DNA of 64,000 nucleotides from NCBI GenBank assembly GCA_032622095.1, contig CP136063.1, forward strand, positions 210,970,355 to 211,034,354. Reading direction: 5' to 3'. This DNA is from Siphonodentalium dalli (taxonomy: Eukaryota > Mollusca > Scaphopoda > Gadilida > Siphonodentaliidae). A program made the translations under genes and the position numbers. The notes below the pieces were generated by a model. It was not told the origin of the DNA. It was given only the letters and a program-made list of their open reading frames with translations, and searched no databases. This document shows, one piece after another, positions 1 to 12,546 of the stretch (the first letter of the stretch is position 1; the number at the start of each line of letters is the position of its first letter).

Positions 1-309
1 CTAAGACCAAGATTCAAGAGTCACTCCAATATGCGAGATTTGAACAAAGTGCTAGGCCATTAGATAAATAAAAACTAAAATAAAAGAATATAAAATACAG
101 TGCCTTACAAGTTCAGTACAAAATTATATCCATATAGACTATATACATATATGATGCATTGAGGGCCATAAATGCCTTGTGTGTTATAGGAATTCAAAAA
201 TAAAATTTAACAAGCAGTCGCAGACGGCGGTATCCCCCTGCCGAAATGTGCAGTTAGGCCAAGTGCATTCTCAATAATGTTTGCGTTCTCAGTATGCGCT
301 AAACAAGAG

Positions 310-1020
310 GTGGGATTTTGTCAAAAAGCCTGGCTTGCAAACTCATTTTAGATACTGGTCATGGGAACGAATATACCAAAAATCTTTTAAATCCGTTGAC
401 ATTTGTGGAAATTAGCCCTGTGACGTCGTCAATTTGCACCAAAAATAATAAACAAAGTCCAATAACTCTGCTGAAAATATCCGGCCGGACCTGGTTTGCG
501 AACTCGTTCTAGATACTGGTCATGTGAATTCATATACCAAAAATCTTTTAAATCCGTTGACATTTGTGGAAATGAGCCCTGTGACGTCGTCCATTTGCAC
601 ACAAAAAAATAAACAAAGTCCAATAACTCTGCTGAAAATATCTGGCCGGGCCTGGTTTGCGAACTCATTCTAGATACTGTTCAAGTGAACTCATATACCA
701 AATATCTTTGAAATCCATTGAGATTTGTGGAAATGAGCCATTTGACGTTGTCTATTTGCTATTTGGTAAATTCGACAAAAATAATAAACAAAGTCCAATA
801 ACTCCGGTAAAAATATCCGGCCGGACCTGGCTTGCGAACTCATTCTAGGTAATGGTCAGGTGAACTCATATACCACAAATCTTTGAGAGTCCATTGACAT
901 TTGTTCAAGTTATGACTCTTACAAATTCGGGACAGATGGACGGACAGACGGAGCGGAACGATGGACAGACGGACGGAACCCATTACTATATCCCCCGCAA
1001 ATTTTAAATTTGGCGGGTGA
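310..1020. repeat. Tandem repeat of about 165-175 bp with GACGGAC tail
   Basis: Four divergent units each contain a 'GCGAACTC(G/A)TTCTAGATACTGGTCA' type block (starting near 328, 498, 659 and 835), then a block ending in GACGTCGTC. The array ends in a tract of GGACAGA/GGACGGA near 930-980, followed by a TTTAAATTTGGCGGG motif. This architecture (short repeat units plus a GTCCGTCC tract) is a common dispersed repeat type in mollusc genomes. The mirror copy lies at about 30130-30840 in the right arm. The small open frames here are by-products of the repeats. Confidence 0.7.
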
Positions 1021-1967
1021 TAAAAAACAAACAATACAAGTACTGCTGGATTACTTTTTAATGTTTGGGAATATTAAGGTAATAAGTTAAACGACCACCA
1101 AACGAATGTATTATCATGAATAAATGAATGAGTTTAATGCGAAAAGCCACAAGCTAATGTGGAACATGCATCTATATCAATATTTTCCAATGTCTGTATG
1201 TCTGCCTGTTTACGAAGGTTCAGTTTTTAGGCCTAAAGACTGAGAAGACTGGGACTCTGAAGACCCTTAACAGTTAGCACTTGTCAAAATCACTCAAAAA
1301 CAAGTAATCCTAAACAGGGATGTAGCTCGAGGGCTGTGGGATGTTCACCTTTAAATTATCAACTGCATATGGCCTACCACCCTCCCCCATAGCCCATATC
1401 CTGTCCCACCGAACCACGGCAAACTGCCAAGTTCATACAATTCCTTGTGCACATCCACCCTTATGTTAGAATTTTACAATTGATACATGTACCTTAAGCT
1501 TTCCGATCTGTTGAAAAGTTCCAACCAGACATGCCTTTTTTTTAATGGCCGACCTCATTTAAACATATTTGAATCTCGACTACCCATGGAACCTACACAC
1601 CAAACACCATTTCTTGACAAGAGGAAACCATTTTAACAAATCTGTATCCCAGTCACCAAGGACCCTCCATGTTATATATAACATAAAAGGTCAGCAGACC
1701 AAAGTGTCCCCGGACAACGTGGCAAGTCGATGCCGCTTTGTTAAAGAAATTTAAAAAAATGTTGAAATGTTCTAAGTTGAAAGGGTTAATAATTCCGTAA
1801 ACAAATAATTTTCCAGTCATCTATATACATGTTGCACATCTCCAATATGTAGGTAATAATACTCTGAAGTTTCAAATATCTACGGTCAAAACTGTAGGAG
1901 GAGTTGATTACACAATGAAGGTACCCTCATACAGAAAATTATTACAAAAACATTTCAAAGTCATGTA

Positions 1968-2590
1968 AAGCTTGGTCTACATGGGAAATATGTACCTTGA
2001 TTCAGCGATGTAAAGCTGGGTCTACATGGGGAATATGTACCTGGATTCAGTGATACAGACATGTAAAGCTGGGTCTACATGGGGAATATGTACCTGGATT
2101 CAGTGATACAGACATGTAAAGCTGGGTCTACATGGGAATATGTAACTGGATTCAGCGATACAGACATGTAAAGCTGGGTCTACATGGGAATATGTACCTG
2201 GATTCAGCGATACAGACATGTAAAGCTGGGTCTATGTACATGGGGAATATGTACCTGGATTCAGCGATACAGAAATGTAAAGCTGATTCTACATGGGGAA
2301 TATGTAATGGGATTCAGCGATACAGACATGTAAAGCTTGTTCTACATGGGAATATGTAACTGGATTCAGCAATGTAAAGCTGAGTCCAAATGGGGAATAT
2401 GTACCTGGATTCAGCGATGTAAAGCTCGGTCTACATGGGGAATATGTAACCGGATTCAACAATGTAAAGCTGAGTCTAAATGGGGAATATGTACCTGGAT
2501 TCAGCGATACAGACATGATAAGCTGATTCTACATGGGAATATGTGACTGCATTCAGTAATGTAAAGCTGAGTCTAAATGGGGAATATGTA
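1968..2590. repeat. 53-bp minisatellite, left array
   Basis: Tandem units of about 53 bp share the core GTAAAGCTGGGTCTACATGG followed by GGAATATGTACCTGGATTCAG. Shorter units lack the TACAGACATG segment. About a dozen units are present. The array is interrupted at 2592 by a TIR element and resumes at 6470 for about 75 bp, so the element inserted into the array. Frames of 69-107 codons seen here on both strands are repeat artefacts. Confidence 0.9.
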
Positions 2591-2591
2591 C

Positions 2592-5500
2592 TACTCTAGT
2601 AGCTCATGGTGGTTTTGTATGCACTTGTATGTCCAGAGCAAAACTCTTCATGAATCCACTAATTGAAGGTACACGAACAATATTTGGTTGGTGACACATT
2701 TCCCATTGAGGGCGAAATGGGTCAAATGGCCACGTCCCTTTTTGCGCGAAGTACTACCACCCGCCGTGACTATATCTCCAGAACCGTTAGACATAGGGAG
2801 TCGTGTGACCACTCAAAATGTGCGGAATGGCCACATTATGGGGGGTCAGTAATACATTTTCATATCAAAAAGTCAATGTTTTTTAAGATAATTGCCAAAA
2901 ACCAAACAAAATCCATTTTTAAGGGCCCAATTTTGGGGTTCAGCACTTTTATCTCAAAGCTGAGCCCCCAATTCGAATTTTATTGATCTATATCCATCGG
3001 TACCACATATAGGTATAATTTCTGTACCATTAATGGATGGGATTGAACTTCAAGGAGCTCTTGACCCTGAAAATCCACATTATGGGGGGTCAGTAATACA
3101 TTTTCATGTCCAAAAGTCAATGGTTTTTAAGATAATTGCCAAAAACCGACTTCAGCATGTTACTCACCACAAGTATACAATACCACCAAGGCCACAGCAT
3201 ATGTATGACACTTTTTAAAGAAGTATCCGAATTCTCTGATCGACTTAAGAGCACAATTGACCACACACAATGGGATTAGCTGGAAATTGCTGCTGAGGAT
3301 GTGTTGACCCCGACACACAACATGAGCTCTTCATGACTGAACATGCCTTGGAAACTGGTGTGCTTTACCAAAAATCAGGTAACAATTGTGCTCTAATCAA
3401 CAGAAATGTACAGATTGAACAAAACAGGTTTTCAAATTTTTTTATCAACATTTAACAGCTGATCTGATTTAAGTGACCAAGCTATGAAACATGCTAAACA
3501 CTTTTACTAAATGGAATGACCAGCTGTTTGCTTCATGCAGCAGCCACATGTTGCGATCCTAAAATGGGTATTGCATCTGGGCATAGTAAAAACATGTTGT
3601 AATCAGATGAGAGATGACCATATATACCAGTATATATTTCAGAAGTAATCAATTCTTCCAAAAGGACACCTCATCTCACAAAAAGTTTTAGGAAATGATG
3701 GAATTAGTTTTGATTGGCCATGATAGTTGCAGCACTTGCAGGTTGGAGAAGATGAGGGTCTATAATTTCACTAACATAATTCTTCATAATAGCTAATAGC
3801 CCTCAAAACTTACCATTTTAAAGATATTTTCATTTTCAATACCACCCCAGGTTAAGTGGTCCTGCTAATTGTATATTATGCTGATGGGTACTGCTGGATT
3901 GCTATGATGTTTGTAGGTCAAAGCGATTCTGTTAAGTACCATTTTACCTAAAGTTGGTTATTTTTGCATTGTTTGGCTAATCCGAGCAATTTGTGCAAAA
4001 GTCAGTGTCTGTATGAAACATTCAAGAACATATATACTTCAAAATATTTAATGTGTACGCTGATGATTGGTAAACAACAGGAATAGTCATCTCAATTATG
4101 GCCAGTTTGTAAAAACCAGCACCCATTATTGAAATATTTCACAATATACATGTTTTTTAATGTTTTCTACACATAGTGGCTTATCCTCGATTTGTTCAGA
4201 TCGCTTTGCTCTACCTGAATATCAAACCAAATTTATTAGCATCACCACTAAACTTGGGATGAATACTGCCAAATGAATATATTGTGATATATAGGGCAAT
4301 GGAAAAATAATGGTTGAGTCTTTTCTAAATATAATTCTAGTAAAACCTACACAATACCGTCTTGGTCTGATAACACTCAGAGTCATGTTTATTTAGGAGT
4401 ATAAACATGAAGTCCATCAGTCTCATGAAAATTAAATGGGCTCTGCACTAGTAACATCTGGGCTCCTGGGACCCATTAATATTGACAAATGCAACACAAA
4501 TGAAAAATACATAGTAACTTTCCTAAAAACATAGATTATAACCTGACAATCATTGTGTTAGAATCAGTGTACATACGTATACGTAGGCATGGCCATAGCA
4601 TGTGTTTGAAATACTGCAGAGTGCAGACCATAAATTTCACTAGAATATACATGTAGTTACTGCATGTACATCACACACATAAGGCGACTGACACACATAC
4701 ACGTACATGCATGGTTCACAATATTTGACATGTAAAGTATATATATATCTCCTGTGCCTATGACATCAAACCAAACGGTTTACAGTACTTTTACTGACAT
4801 TTTTGGAGTGGCACATATACATACATACAAAATAAAAGTCAATTTAAAGGGACGAAATGAAAAATAAATTTGTGCAACTATAATGGAGATCTATATTGCA
4901 TTACAACATCCATAAATCTACAAAATCTACAACATCCACAAAAACATCTGACTATCATAGTCATTGGTAATGTGATCATTTTTCCTTGATAAGTTGAAAC
5001 ATGAACGAGGATTTCATAGCATGGCTACCTGCAGAATGTAGATTTGTATCTGCATATCAACTGATGATTGTATTTTTCTTCTAACTCTCTCGAGCTCACA
5101 ACGCAACAGGATTGCATTCGGAATTTCAAGCCCATAAAGCTAGACACTTAAATTTCCATGAACCTCACATGAACTCACTCAGTTGAACACAAGGAACGAT
5201 TGTCAAGTTGGAAAATATTCTGTATTTATGGAAGCCCTATATTTTTATGTGTGGATTTATTATAACTGGACATGTATTTGTTAGTTTTGAACAGGACAAT
5301 ATATTTTAATATTACTGCAACTGCATCTTTCTTATGACTTATTTTCTTACAAACTCCCAAATTTGAACCAGAAACAATTTAGGGCAAATATACATCTACG
5401 TGTACGTATACATATATCAGGATATAAACATAGGCAATCATGCCAGGCTAGCCATTATTTGTTCTAAAATAATGTACGTGTTAGGGAAATTGTAGAACAT

Positions 5501-6469
5501 TTATACAAAATGGTGATGCAGCCAATCAAAATTGATGTGGGACTGATAAAGACACAACCTGCTCGACTACCGAATCATACTGATTGATCAAATTGTAGTA
5601 ACTCAACATTTACTAAACCTACTTGTGGGCTGAGTATAATTCAATTCAACATTAGAATACCATAAAAACACCCTGTTCTCCCATAAGTTTAAAGAAAATA
5701 ACACATTGAACTCATTTACAAGTATATTGCTAATGTGATATATGTCATTCCATTTATAACCATTTTGACAGCCATCTCACATCAAAGGCCATGACATCTA
5801 GATAACAAAAGATGAACTACATTCAAATTATATCACCAGGTAACATTTTTGTAGGAGTTTTGGGTTACTGATCAAATACCCCATAATTGATGATTTCCTC
5901 AACATCTTTGTTATTGGGAAAATTTCTGTTTTTCATTCTACGACCAATATATTCCATCCAAAAACCTTATTTTCAGGGTCAAGAGCTCCTTGAAGGTCAA
6001 TCCCATGCGATAATGGTACAGAAAATATCCGAAATGATACCTGTATGTGGCACCGATGGATATAGGTCAATCAAATTCTAATTAGGGGCTCAGCTTTGAG
6101 ATAAAAGTGCTGAACCCCAAAATTGGGCCCTTAAAAATGGTTTTTGTTTTGTTTTTGGCAATTATCTTCAAAACCATTGACTTTTGGATATGAAAATGTA
6201 TTACTAATTTACTGACCCCCCATAATGTGGCCATTGCGCACATTTTGACTGGTGACACGACCCCCTATGTCCAACGGTTCTGGAGATATAGTCACGGCGG
6301 GTGGTAGTACTTCGCGCAAAAAGGGGCGTGGCCATTTGACCCATTTCGCCCTCAATGGGAAAAGTGTCACCAACCAAATATTGTTCGTGTACCTTCAATT
6401 AGTGGATTCATGAAGAGTTTTGCTCTGGACATACAAGTGCATACAAAACCACCATGAGCTACTAGAGTA
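2592..6469. mobile_element. 3.9-kb non-autonomous TIR element, left copy
   Basis: The ends are TACTCTAGTAGCTCATGG and its reverse complement (ending at 6469), and inverted similarity extends about 390 bp inward (2592-2990 against about 6085-6469). Outside, the minisatellite unit is split after AATATGTAC and resumes with TACCTGG, consistent with a 3-bp TAC target-site duplication. No transposase-like frame is visible in the AT-rich interior (3200-5880). A second copy of part of the terminal segment is tandemly repeated at about 3060-3150. Superfamily not recognised. Confidence 0.75.
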
Positions 6470-6545
6470 TACCTGGATTCAGCGATACAGACATGTACCG
6501 TACATCTGGGTCTACATGGGAAATATGTACCTGGATTCAGCGATG
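6470..6545. repeat. Resumed 53-bp minisatellite fragment
   Basis: One and a half units of the minisatellite (ACCTGGATTCAGCGAT...CTACATGGGAAATATGTACC) continue on the inner side of the TIR element. The corresponding inner flank of the right arm (23000-23070) has no such sequence, which fixes the palindrome boundary at the element end. Confidence 0.8.
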
Positions 6546-6757
6546 TCTTCATACAGAATCCATTGACATGGTGGAGGTGTTGTAATGTCATGTATTGGAA
6601 TAACACTTCCATTTGGTTCATTGGCAAAAGTGTCCACAAGAATTTCTTGGCCAGCAGCAGCTGTTGAAGCCTCCTTGATTGACATATGAACAATTGAACC
6701 AGTCATTTTTAATTTAGTTCCCACAGCAGATATATTCATCAACTCGTTCATCAACAT
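6546..6757 (-). pseudogene. Possible exon or coding relic, unknown protein
   Basis: The minus strand holds an open stretch reading through KMTGSIVHMSIKEAS and then DTFANEPNGSVIPIHDITT. Its balanced composition differs from the surrounding AT-rich repeats, so it may be an exon or exon relic. No domain was recognised. The frame runs out into the minisatellite, so the 3' boundary is not a normal coding end. No convincing neighbouring exon was found. It may be chance. Confidence 0.25.
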
Positions 6758-6919
6758 CAGAAGAAATCAGCAGTCATATTCATCAACTTGTTCATGTGCC
6801 TTCCATACTTGGATAAATGTGGAAGAGAGGAATCTGAAATTATTCAATATTAAATTAACAATTTAACACGACACTTACCAGGTCTCACTTGTGTGCAAAC
6901 CGGACTATAATATAGTTAA

Positions 6920-7340
6920 CCCTTTACCCAACATAACGGCCCTGTGCCAATGCATTCTCTTATATATGCGAGTCGACCATAGGTCGCCTCGCATATAAGA
7001 GAATGCATTGGCTTAACACATATTAAAAATTCTAAAATTGTCAAGGAATGTAGAAAAATATTATAAAAATTGTTAAAAAATGTAAGAAAAAATTCTAAAA
7101 TTGTTAAAAAAAAGATTTGTTTAGGCCAATGCATTCTCTTATATATGCGAGGCGACATATGGTCGACTCGCATATATAAGAGAATGCATTGGCACAGGGC
7201 ATAACTGTAATCATCACAATGTGGTCAATGAACCGGTTCCATGCTATTCATATTTGTATGGTGTTATTGAGACAGACCGAAGATATTTTAGGCTGTTGAA
7301 GCTTTATTTGGGCGGTTTTATCCTTCTGTTGGGTAAAGGG
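6920..7340. mobile_element. piggyBac-like MITE with twin hairpins, TTAA duplication
   Basis: A perfect 13-bp TIR, CCCTTTACCCAAC (6920-6932) with its reverse complement at 7328-7340, is flanked on both sides by TTAA (6916-6919 and 7341-7344). TTAA duplications and C-rich termini are typical of piggyBac-type elements. Inside are two palindromes of about 62 bp (about 6950-7014 and 7130-7192) built from CCAATGCATTCTCTTATA and its complement, separated by about 115 bp of AT-rich DNA. At 421 bp with no open frame, it is non-autonomous. Confidence 0.85.
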
Positions 7341-7429
7341 TTAATACTTGGCTTGAAGCTGACTATGTCAAAATAGCTGTCGCAGAGGAGGAATACTTAG
7401 TTAAAGTGGACTATTCCTCCTCAAAACAG

Positions 7430-8505
7430 ATATTACAGTCTGTATAATTTCACCACGAAAGGGACCCTGGTAAATGTACAACAAATATTACAGTCTATAT
7501 AATTTCACCACTACATGTAAATGGACCCAATGTACCCGCCGTGGGTAGATGTACAACAAATATTACAGTCTATATAATTTCACCACTAAAGGGACCCAAT
7601 GTACCCACCATGGGTAGATGTACAACAAATATTACAGTCTGTATCATTTCACTACTAAAGGGACCCAATGTACTCACCGTGGGTAAATGTACAACAAATA
7701 TTACAGTCTATATAATTTCACCACTAAAGGGACCCAATGTACCCACCATGGGTAGATGTACAACAAATATTACAGTCTGTATAATTTCACCACTAAAGGG
7801 ACCCAATGTACTCACCGTGGGTAAATGTACAACAAATATTACAGTCTGTATAATTTTACCACTAAAGTGACCCAATGTACTCGCCGTGGCTAAATGTACA
7901 ACAAATATTACAGTCTGTATAATTTTACTACTTAAGGGACCCAATGTACTCACCGTGGGTAAATGTACAACAAATATTACAGTCTATATAATTTCACCAC
8001 TAAAGGGATCCAATGTACCCACCATGGGTAGATGTACAACAAATATTACAGTCTGTATAATTTCACCACGAAAGGGACCCAATGTACTCACCGTGAGTAA
8101 ATGTACAACAAATATTACAGTCTGTATAATTTCACCACTAAATGGACCCAATGTACTCACCATGGGTAGATGCACAACAAATATTACAGTCTGTATAATT
8201 TCACCACTAAAGGGACCCAATGTACTCACCGTGGGTAAATGTACAACAAATATTACAGCCCGTATAATTTCACTACTAAAGGGACCCAATGTACTCGCCA
8301 TGGGTAAATGTAAATGTGCAAAAAATATAAAAGTATGTATAAACATAACCACTAAAGGGACCCAACATACTCGCCATGGGTAAATGTAAATGTGCAAAAA
8401 TAAAAAAAATCTATATAACCTCAACTCTAAAGGGACCCAACGTACTCGCAGCGGGTAAATGTACAAAAAACATAAAAGTCTGCATACGGTAAGCTAACAT
8501 CACCA
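7430..8505. repeat. 69-bp satellite array
   Basis: About 15 tandem units of 69 bp share ACAACAAATATTACAGTCT, then ATAATTTCACCACTAAAGGG, then ACCCAATGTACTCACCGTGGG. The period is divisible by three, so open frames of 81-165 codons appear on both strands and should not be read as genes. Units diverge towards the right. The array continues at 9495-9585 and as a relic at 11270-11300, split by two TIR elements. Confidence 0.93.
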
Positions 8506-8509
8506 TTAA

Positions 8510-9494
8510 CAGGTCGGGCACACATCAAAAATGGTCTACGTAGCTCGTTTTGTCTACTGTAGCCCGATTGAGCTACGTTTTTAATGTGATTTACACACCT
8601 CCATCGATTTAATACTGCCATACCACGAAAGAAGCGCATGTCGAATTTTCGATCATTAGTTGTGTACCACTATCACGTCTACAAAGAAGCAAATAACTCT
8701 ACAACTCACCACGGCTTAGGCGCAATTAACGATGTTTTAGTTAAGACCTGTTTAATACCGTTAAAGTAGTGCGTTTCTCGAAAATATAAGATTTTGTCAT
8801 AAAAACTAGGAAAATATCCATTTGTTTTTGCAGATTATTTCCTTTTGAAGGTCAAGAACGTTCAGTTTATGTGGCTTACCTGATTGGATAAATCGAACAG
8901 CTTCACTCAGAGACGACTATTTGTGAAATGTATTGCGAACGCCATTCAGAGAAGACAAGTACGGAGGCTCACTTCACAACCCTACTGTGAAATTTGGAAG
9001 CACCTCGTGTAACATTGCAGTTATACAAATTAATACGGTTGTCCATTTGTTGTTCCGTACATTCCAACAGATAGATTTTACATTGAAATCCTATTAAGAA
9101 CGTACCATAAATCGCTGGCATAAACACAACCAATCAGATTATAGCTGTTTGCGAACACAATTGCGAACGGGACTTCCTGAAATTGGATGAAGATTTTCAT
9201 TTGATCAACAGATTATGATGATTGTTTCTTACAGTTTCTAATGGTAAATTACCCAAAACAGATTGATTTTTAATCGCTCAAAAGGTATTAAAGCTGTGGT
9301 GAGTCGTTGAGTTTTTTGCTTCTTTGTAGACGTGATATTGGTACACAACTAATGACTGAAAATTCGAAATGCGCTTCTTTCGTGGTACGTCAGTAATCGA
9401 TGGAGGTGTGTAAATCACATTAAAAACATAGCTCCATCGGGCTACATTAGACAAATCGAGCTACGTAGACCGTTTTTGATGTGTGCCCGACCTG
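8510..9494. mobile_element. 985-bp TIR element inside the satellite
   Basis: Long TIRs of about 205 bp start CAGGTCGGGCACACATCAAA and end with the complement at 9494. Adjacent ATTAA (8505-8509) and ACTAA (9495-9499) match the uninterrupted satellite sequence ACTAA, suggesting a 5-bp target-site duplication with one mutation. The interior (8720-9290) has no coding frame. A degenerate copy of one end lies at about 11310-11480. Superfamily not recognised. Confidence 0.85.
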
Positions 9495-9591
9495 ACTAAA
9501 GGGACCCAATGCACTCGCAGCCGGGTAAATATACAAAATACATAAAAGTCTGTATATCCTCACCACTAAAGGGACCCAAGGCTTGCAGGTG

Positions 9592-11262
9592 CGTCAAAAT
9601 ACCAAGCTGAACCAAGCAGGACCAAGCTGAGGAAAACTAAGGCGGAAAATGACACTTAAAGCATGTTGTGTGGTGTATAATGAAGAAATAAACGATAATA
9701 ATGCAACATGACGTGATTTTATTTGAGTTTTGATGACATAGCGAGAGTAAAACTAGAAAAAAGTGCGGCGATCGCGAAAACTTCAGCTTGGTATTTCGTC
9801 ATTTACAGGTACTGCTTGGTGCATCAGCGATAGGTGATAATTGAATCATCGATCTATATTTATAATATACGTCAATGATTGAATTGCTTGGTTCGCGAAA
9901 AGACTGACAATTTCTATCACGACTGGTGGTATCGACTTGTTTAAGCTCCCTCGTCCTTTATCTGGGCTTGGGACCAGCAGACTTTGTAAAAAGTCAGGCG
10001 TACTTGAAGGTTTTTTTTTTGCCAGGAGACAAAAATAGTATTTGTCTACATGCGTATATGCCCTATCACTAACTCGCGGGCCATCGCGGCCATTTTGTAT
10101 CCACCAGGTCCGGTGCCGTGGTTTCACTTAACTTTCCATATATGGAAATTAAGAATAAAAAGCTCCATATATGGAAATGCTACTCCAATACTTTAACATG
10201 TACCGGTAGCACTGAAACCACGGAACCGGTGATGGATGAATCTATGAAACCACTTGCCACTTATTTTGCACTCGAGATCAGTTATCTCGGCGTATTTACC
10301 CACATTTGCGCTTTGTTACATGTTTATGATTGCCGTATATGGTAAAAATAAAGAGCGTTTCATATTACCATTTAATTTTTTTTATTTGATTTGATTTGGA
10401 AAACTGATTGAATTTACAAAGAGCGTTTCTTATTTGATTTAAAAACAAATGTCTGATATGGTAGAAAAAAGAGCGTTTCGTATCATCTGAAATTGAGTAA
10501 AATTGATTATTTAAATTGTTTAACTTTAATTGTTGAAATTGATTGAAATTGTAAAATTGGTTGATATGGAGTAAAACAGTTTGAAATTGAATTAGATTTA
10601 ATTACTCCAGTCGCTGTCGTTTAATGGTTTATTGTCCTGCATGTTTTGACAAAGTGCATAATTACCAGCACCATATAGCACACTTCTGACTTCGCGTGTT
10701 GATCTTGTACTATGTCATACAGTCGGTCTGTCAAATCAGGCAATTTTAAAACTTTCCACTCCTTTTCCAAGTTAATTACATTGTTCATGCTTTCACAATT
10801 ATAGTCTAGGAAGAAACACTTTCACCGTCAATTTTGAAGATAGCGTCTTTGTCAAATATGTGTTAGTCCTGTAAAGATTCAACAATTTTCGTTTCTATGA
10901 AACCTTGCTTGAATATCACTGTCAAAACATCACTGAACTCTTTTCGGTAAGCCAGAGTAATCTGCGATCAGCAACAAAGACTGTGTACCGCGCAATGCCA
11001 AATGCTCAGGAAAATTAATTATCACGTATCGCTGATGAACCAAGCAGTTGGCCCTATCTGTAAATGACGAAATACCAGGCTGAAGTTTTCGCAATCGCCG
11101 CACTTTTTTCCAGTTTTACGCTCGCTATGTCATCAAAACTCAAATAAAGTCATGTTGCATTATTATGGTTTATTTCCTCATTAATACATTATACACCACA
11201 AAACATGCTTTAAGTGTCATGTTCCGCCTTAGTTTTCCTTGGTTCTGCTTGGTATTTCGACG
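9592..11262. mobile_element. 1.7-kb TIR element inside the satellite
   Basis: Inverted repeats of about 240 bp (9592-9840 against about 11020-11262) share AATACCAAGC, TAAGGCGGAAAATGACAC, GTGCGGCGATCGC and related blocks. Satellite units lie on both sides. The interior holds a minus-strand frame (9846-10127) without a recognisable domain, a small hairpin with CCGTGGTTTCA arms (about 10104-10225), and three copies of an AAAGAGCGTTT motif (10350-10480). The exact termini are uncertain because about 12 extra bases lie between the TIR and the satellite on the left. Confidence 0.7.
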
Positions 11263-11480
11263 TTCCGAGACTCGCAGCGGGTAAATGTGCAAAACATATT
11301 TACAGGCAGTAATAGTAATACAGTCGACATCAGATTGGTAGGCAACTAATGAACGTAGATTCTTGTGTCGTATTTTCGTTGTATTGTCATCAATCGGTAG
11401 AGGCATCTAAATCACATTAAAACCGTAGATCAATCGGGCTATGATAGACGAAATGAGCTAGATAGACCATTTTGCATGTC
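11263..11480. repeat. Satellite remnant and degenerate TIR-element end
   Basis: ACTCGCAGCGGGTAAATGTG continues the 69-bp satellite. From about 11310 the sequence resembles the end of the 8510-9494 element (AATCACATTAAAA, ATCGGGCTA, GACCATTTTGCATGT), ending near 11480. This looks like a second, older insertion of the same family. Confidence 0.6.
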
Positions 11481-11496
11481 TAAGACTCTAACCTGA

Positions 11497-11566
11497 GGCT
11501 ACTACTACTAGTAGTAGTACTACTACTACTAGTAGTAGTACTACTACTACTAGAAGTAGTACTAGT
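11497..11566. repeat. Self-complementary (CTA)n/(TAG)n microsatellite
   Basis: Runs of CTA alternate with runs of TAG (ACTACTACTACTAGTAGTAG repeated), so each half is the reverse complement of the next and the tract can form several small hairpins. Confidence 0.9.
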
Positions 11567-12546
11567 AATGTTTGTTTACGAAAAATGTGTATATACGTAT
11601 CACGATCTCAATTTGTCTCTTAAACATAATGTACCCTTGAATCGATGATATCTCCTGAATGTTTCACCTATTTACGACTGATTACAATATTCGTAGTTAT
11701 CATGCACGATTTTTATTTATTCGATGATTAATCGTCAAAAATAGAGTTTTCACATTATGCTTTTCTTGCGTAAATTAGGGTTGGCACTTAATAGTACATG
11801 GCACAGGGTGTTGCGTCATGCGCATGCGCAAAATTATATTCCTGTGAAGTTACTTTCAGCCTCATCGTTCTGTCTTTTTCTCGACGGAAGTAAAATTTAA
11901 GTTTCGCGCATGCGCCATATCCAATTTTGCGTACTTGTAAAAATGACGCGAAAAAGTTTTGTTCGCTTGCTGAATTCAAAGTTAATTGGTTAGAACACGT
12001 ATTATCGTAGTTTAGGGAAAATGAATGTGAACGTTTCATCCTTCCATATGAATTCGACGACTATTGCCTGGTAAAACTGGATAAAAACTGGATTTGAATC
12101 GAAGTTCTGGTGACACTGACTGACCGTGAACGGTGAATCGTGATGTTGACATTCACATGTTGTTGACATCTTGATTGAATTTTGTCAGCGGTAACACTCG
12201 TTTCACAACGAAAGAATTTGGGAACCTCAGAGAGTAAACACACACAAACTGATTATACACCAGCGACCATTCTCACAAGAAGAAAACCACAACACACGTG
12301 ATCTAAGTAGTGTTGCCAACTGCAAGTGACTACTGCCCTGGAACACAACAAGTTGAACAACAACAATGTGGCTAGCACTGTAGCAGTAGCAACAGAATGG
12401 AATGTACTAGTAGTATTGTACCAACCACAGTGGAATTTGACAATACAATTAGAATTCTGGACTGAACTGGACTTAAATCTAGCTGGAGTACATATTCAAT
12501 TTCAATGGAATTATGGATGTACAAGACTGTGCCAGTCTGTGGACAG

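Larger units (their letters stand above)
1..6469. repeat. Left arm of giant inverted repeat
   Basis: Base 1 onward is the reverse complement of the sequence ending at 31468 (the left start CTAAGACCAAG matches CTTGGTCTTAG on the right). The match continues inward, with indels, to the end of a TIR element at 6469, whose mirror is near 23071. The arm contains about 165-175 bp tandem repeats (310-1020), a 53-bp minisatellite (about 1968-2590) and a 3.9-kb TIR element. Because base 1 is already inside the match, the arm may continue outside the window. Positions 1024-1214 have no counterpart in the right arm, which has a 42-bp unrelated stretch there (30079-30120). Confidence 0.93.

Noticed and set aside
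2132-2546. Frames encoding MGICNWIQ...TWIQR repeats, and the mirror frames at 27270-28186
   Set aside because: Products of the 53-bp minisatellite. Present on both strands with no protein-like features.
7541-8466. Long open frames on both strands (up to 165 codons) encoding repeats such as CTTNITVCIISPLKGPNV
   Set aside because: The 69-bp repeat period is a multiple of three, so frames stay open by arithmetic on both strands. No start, domain or codon bias supports a gene.
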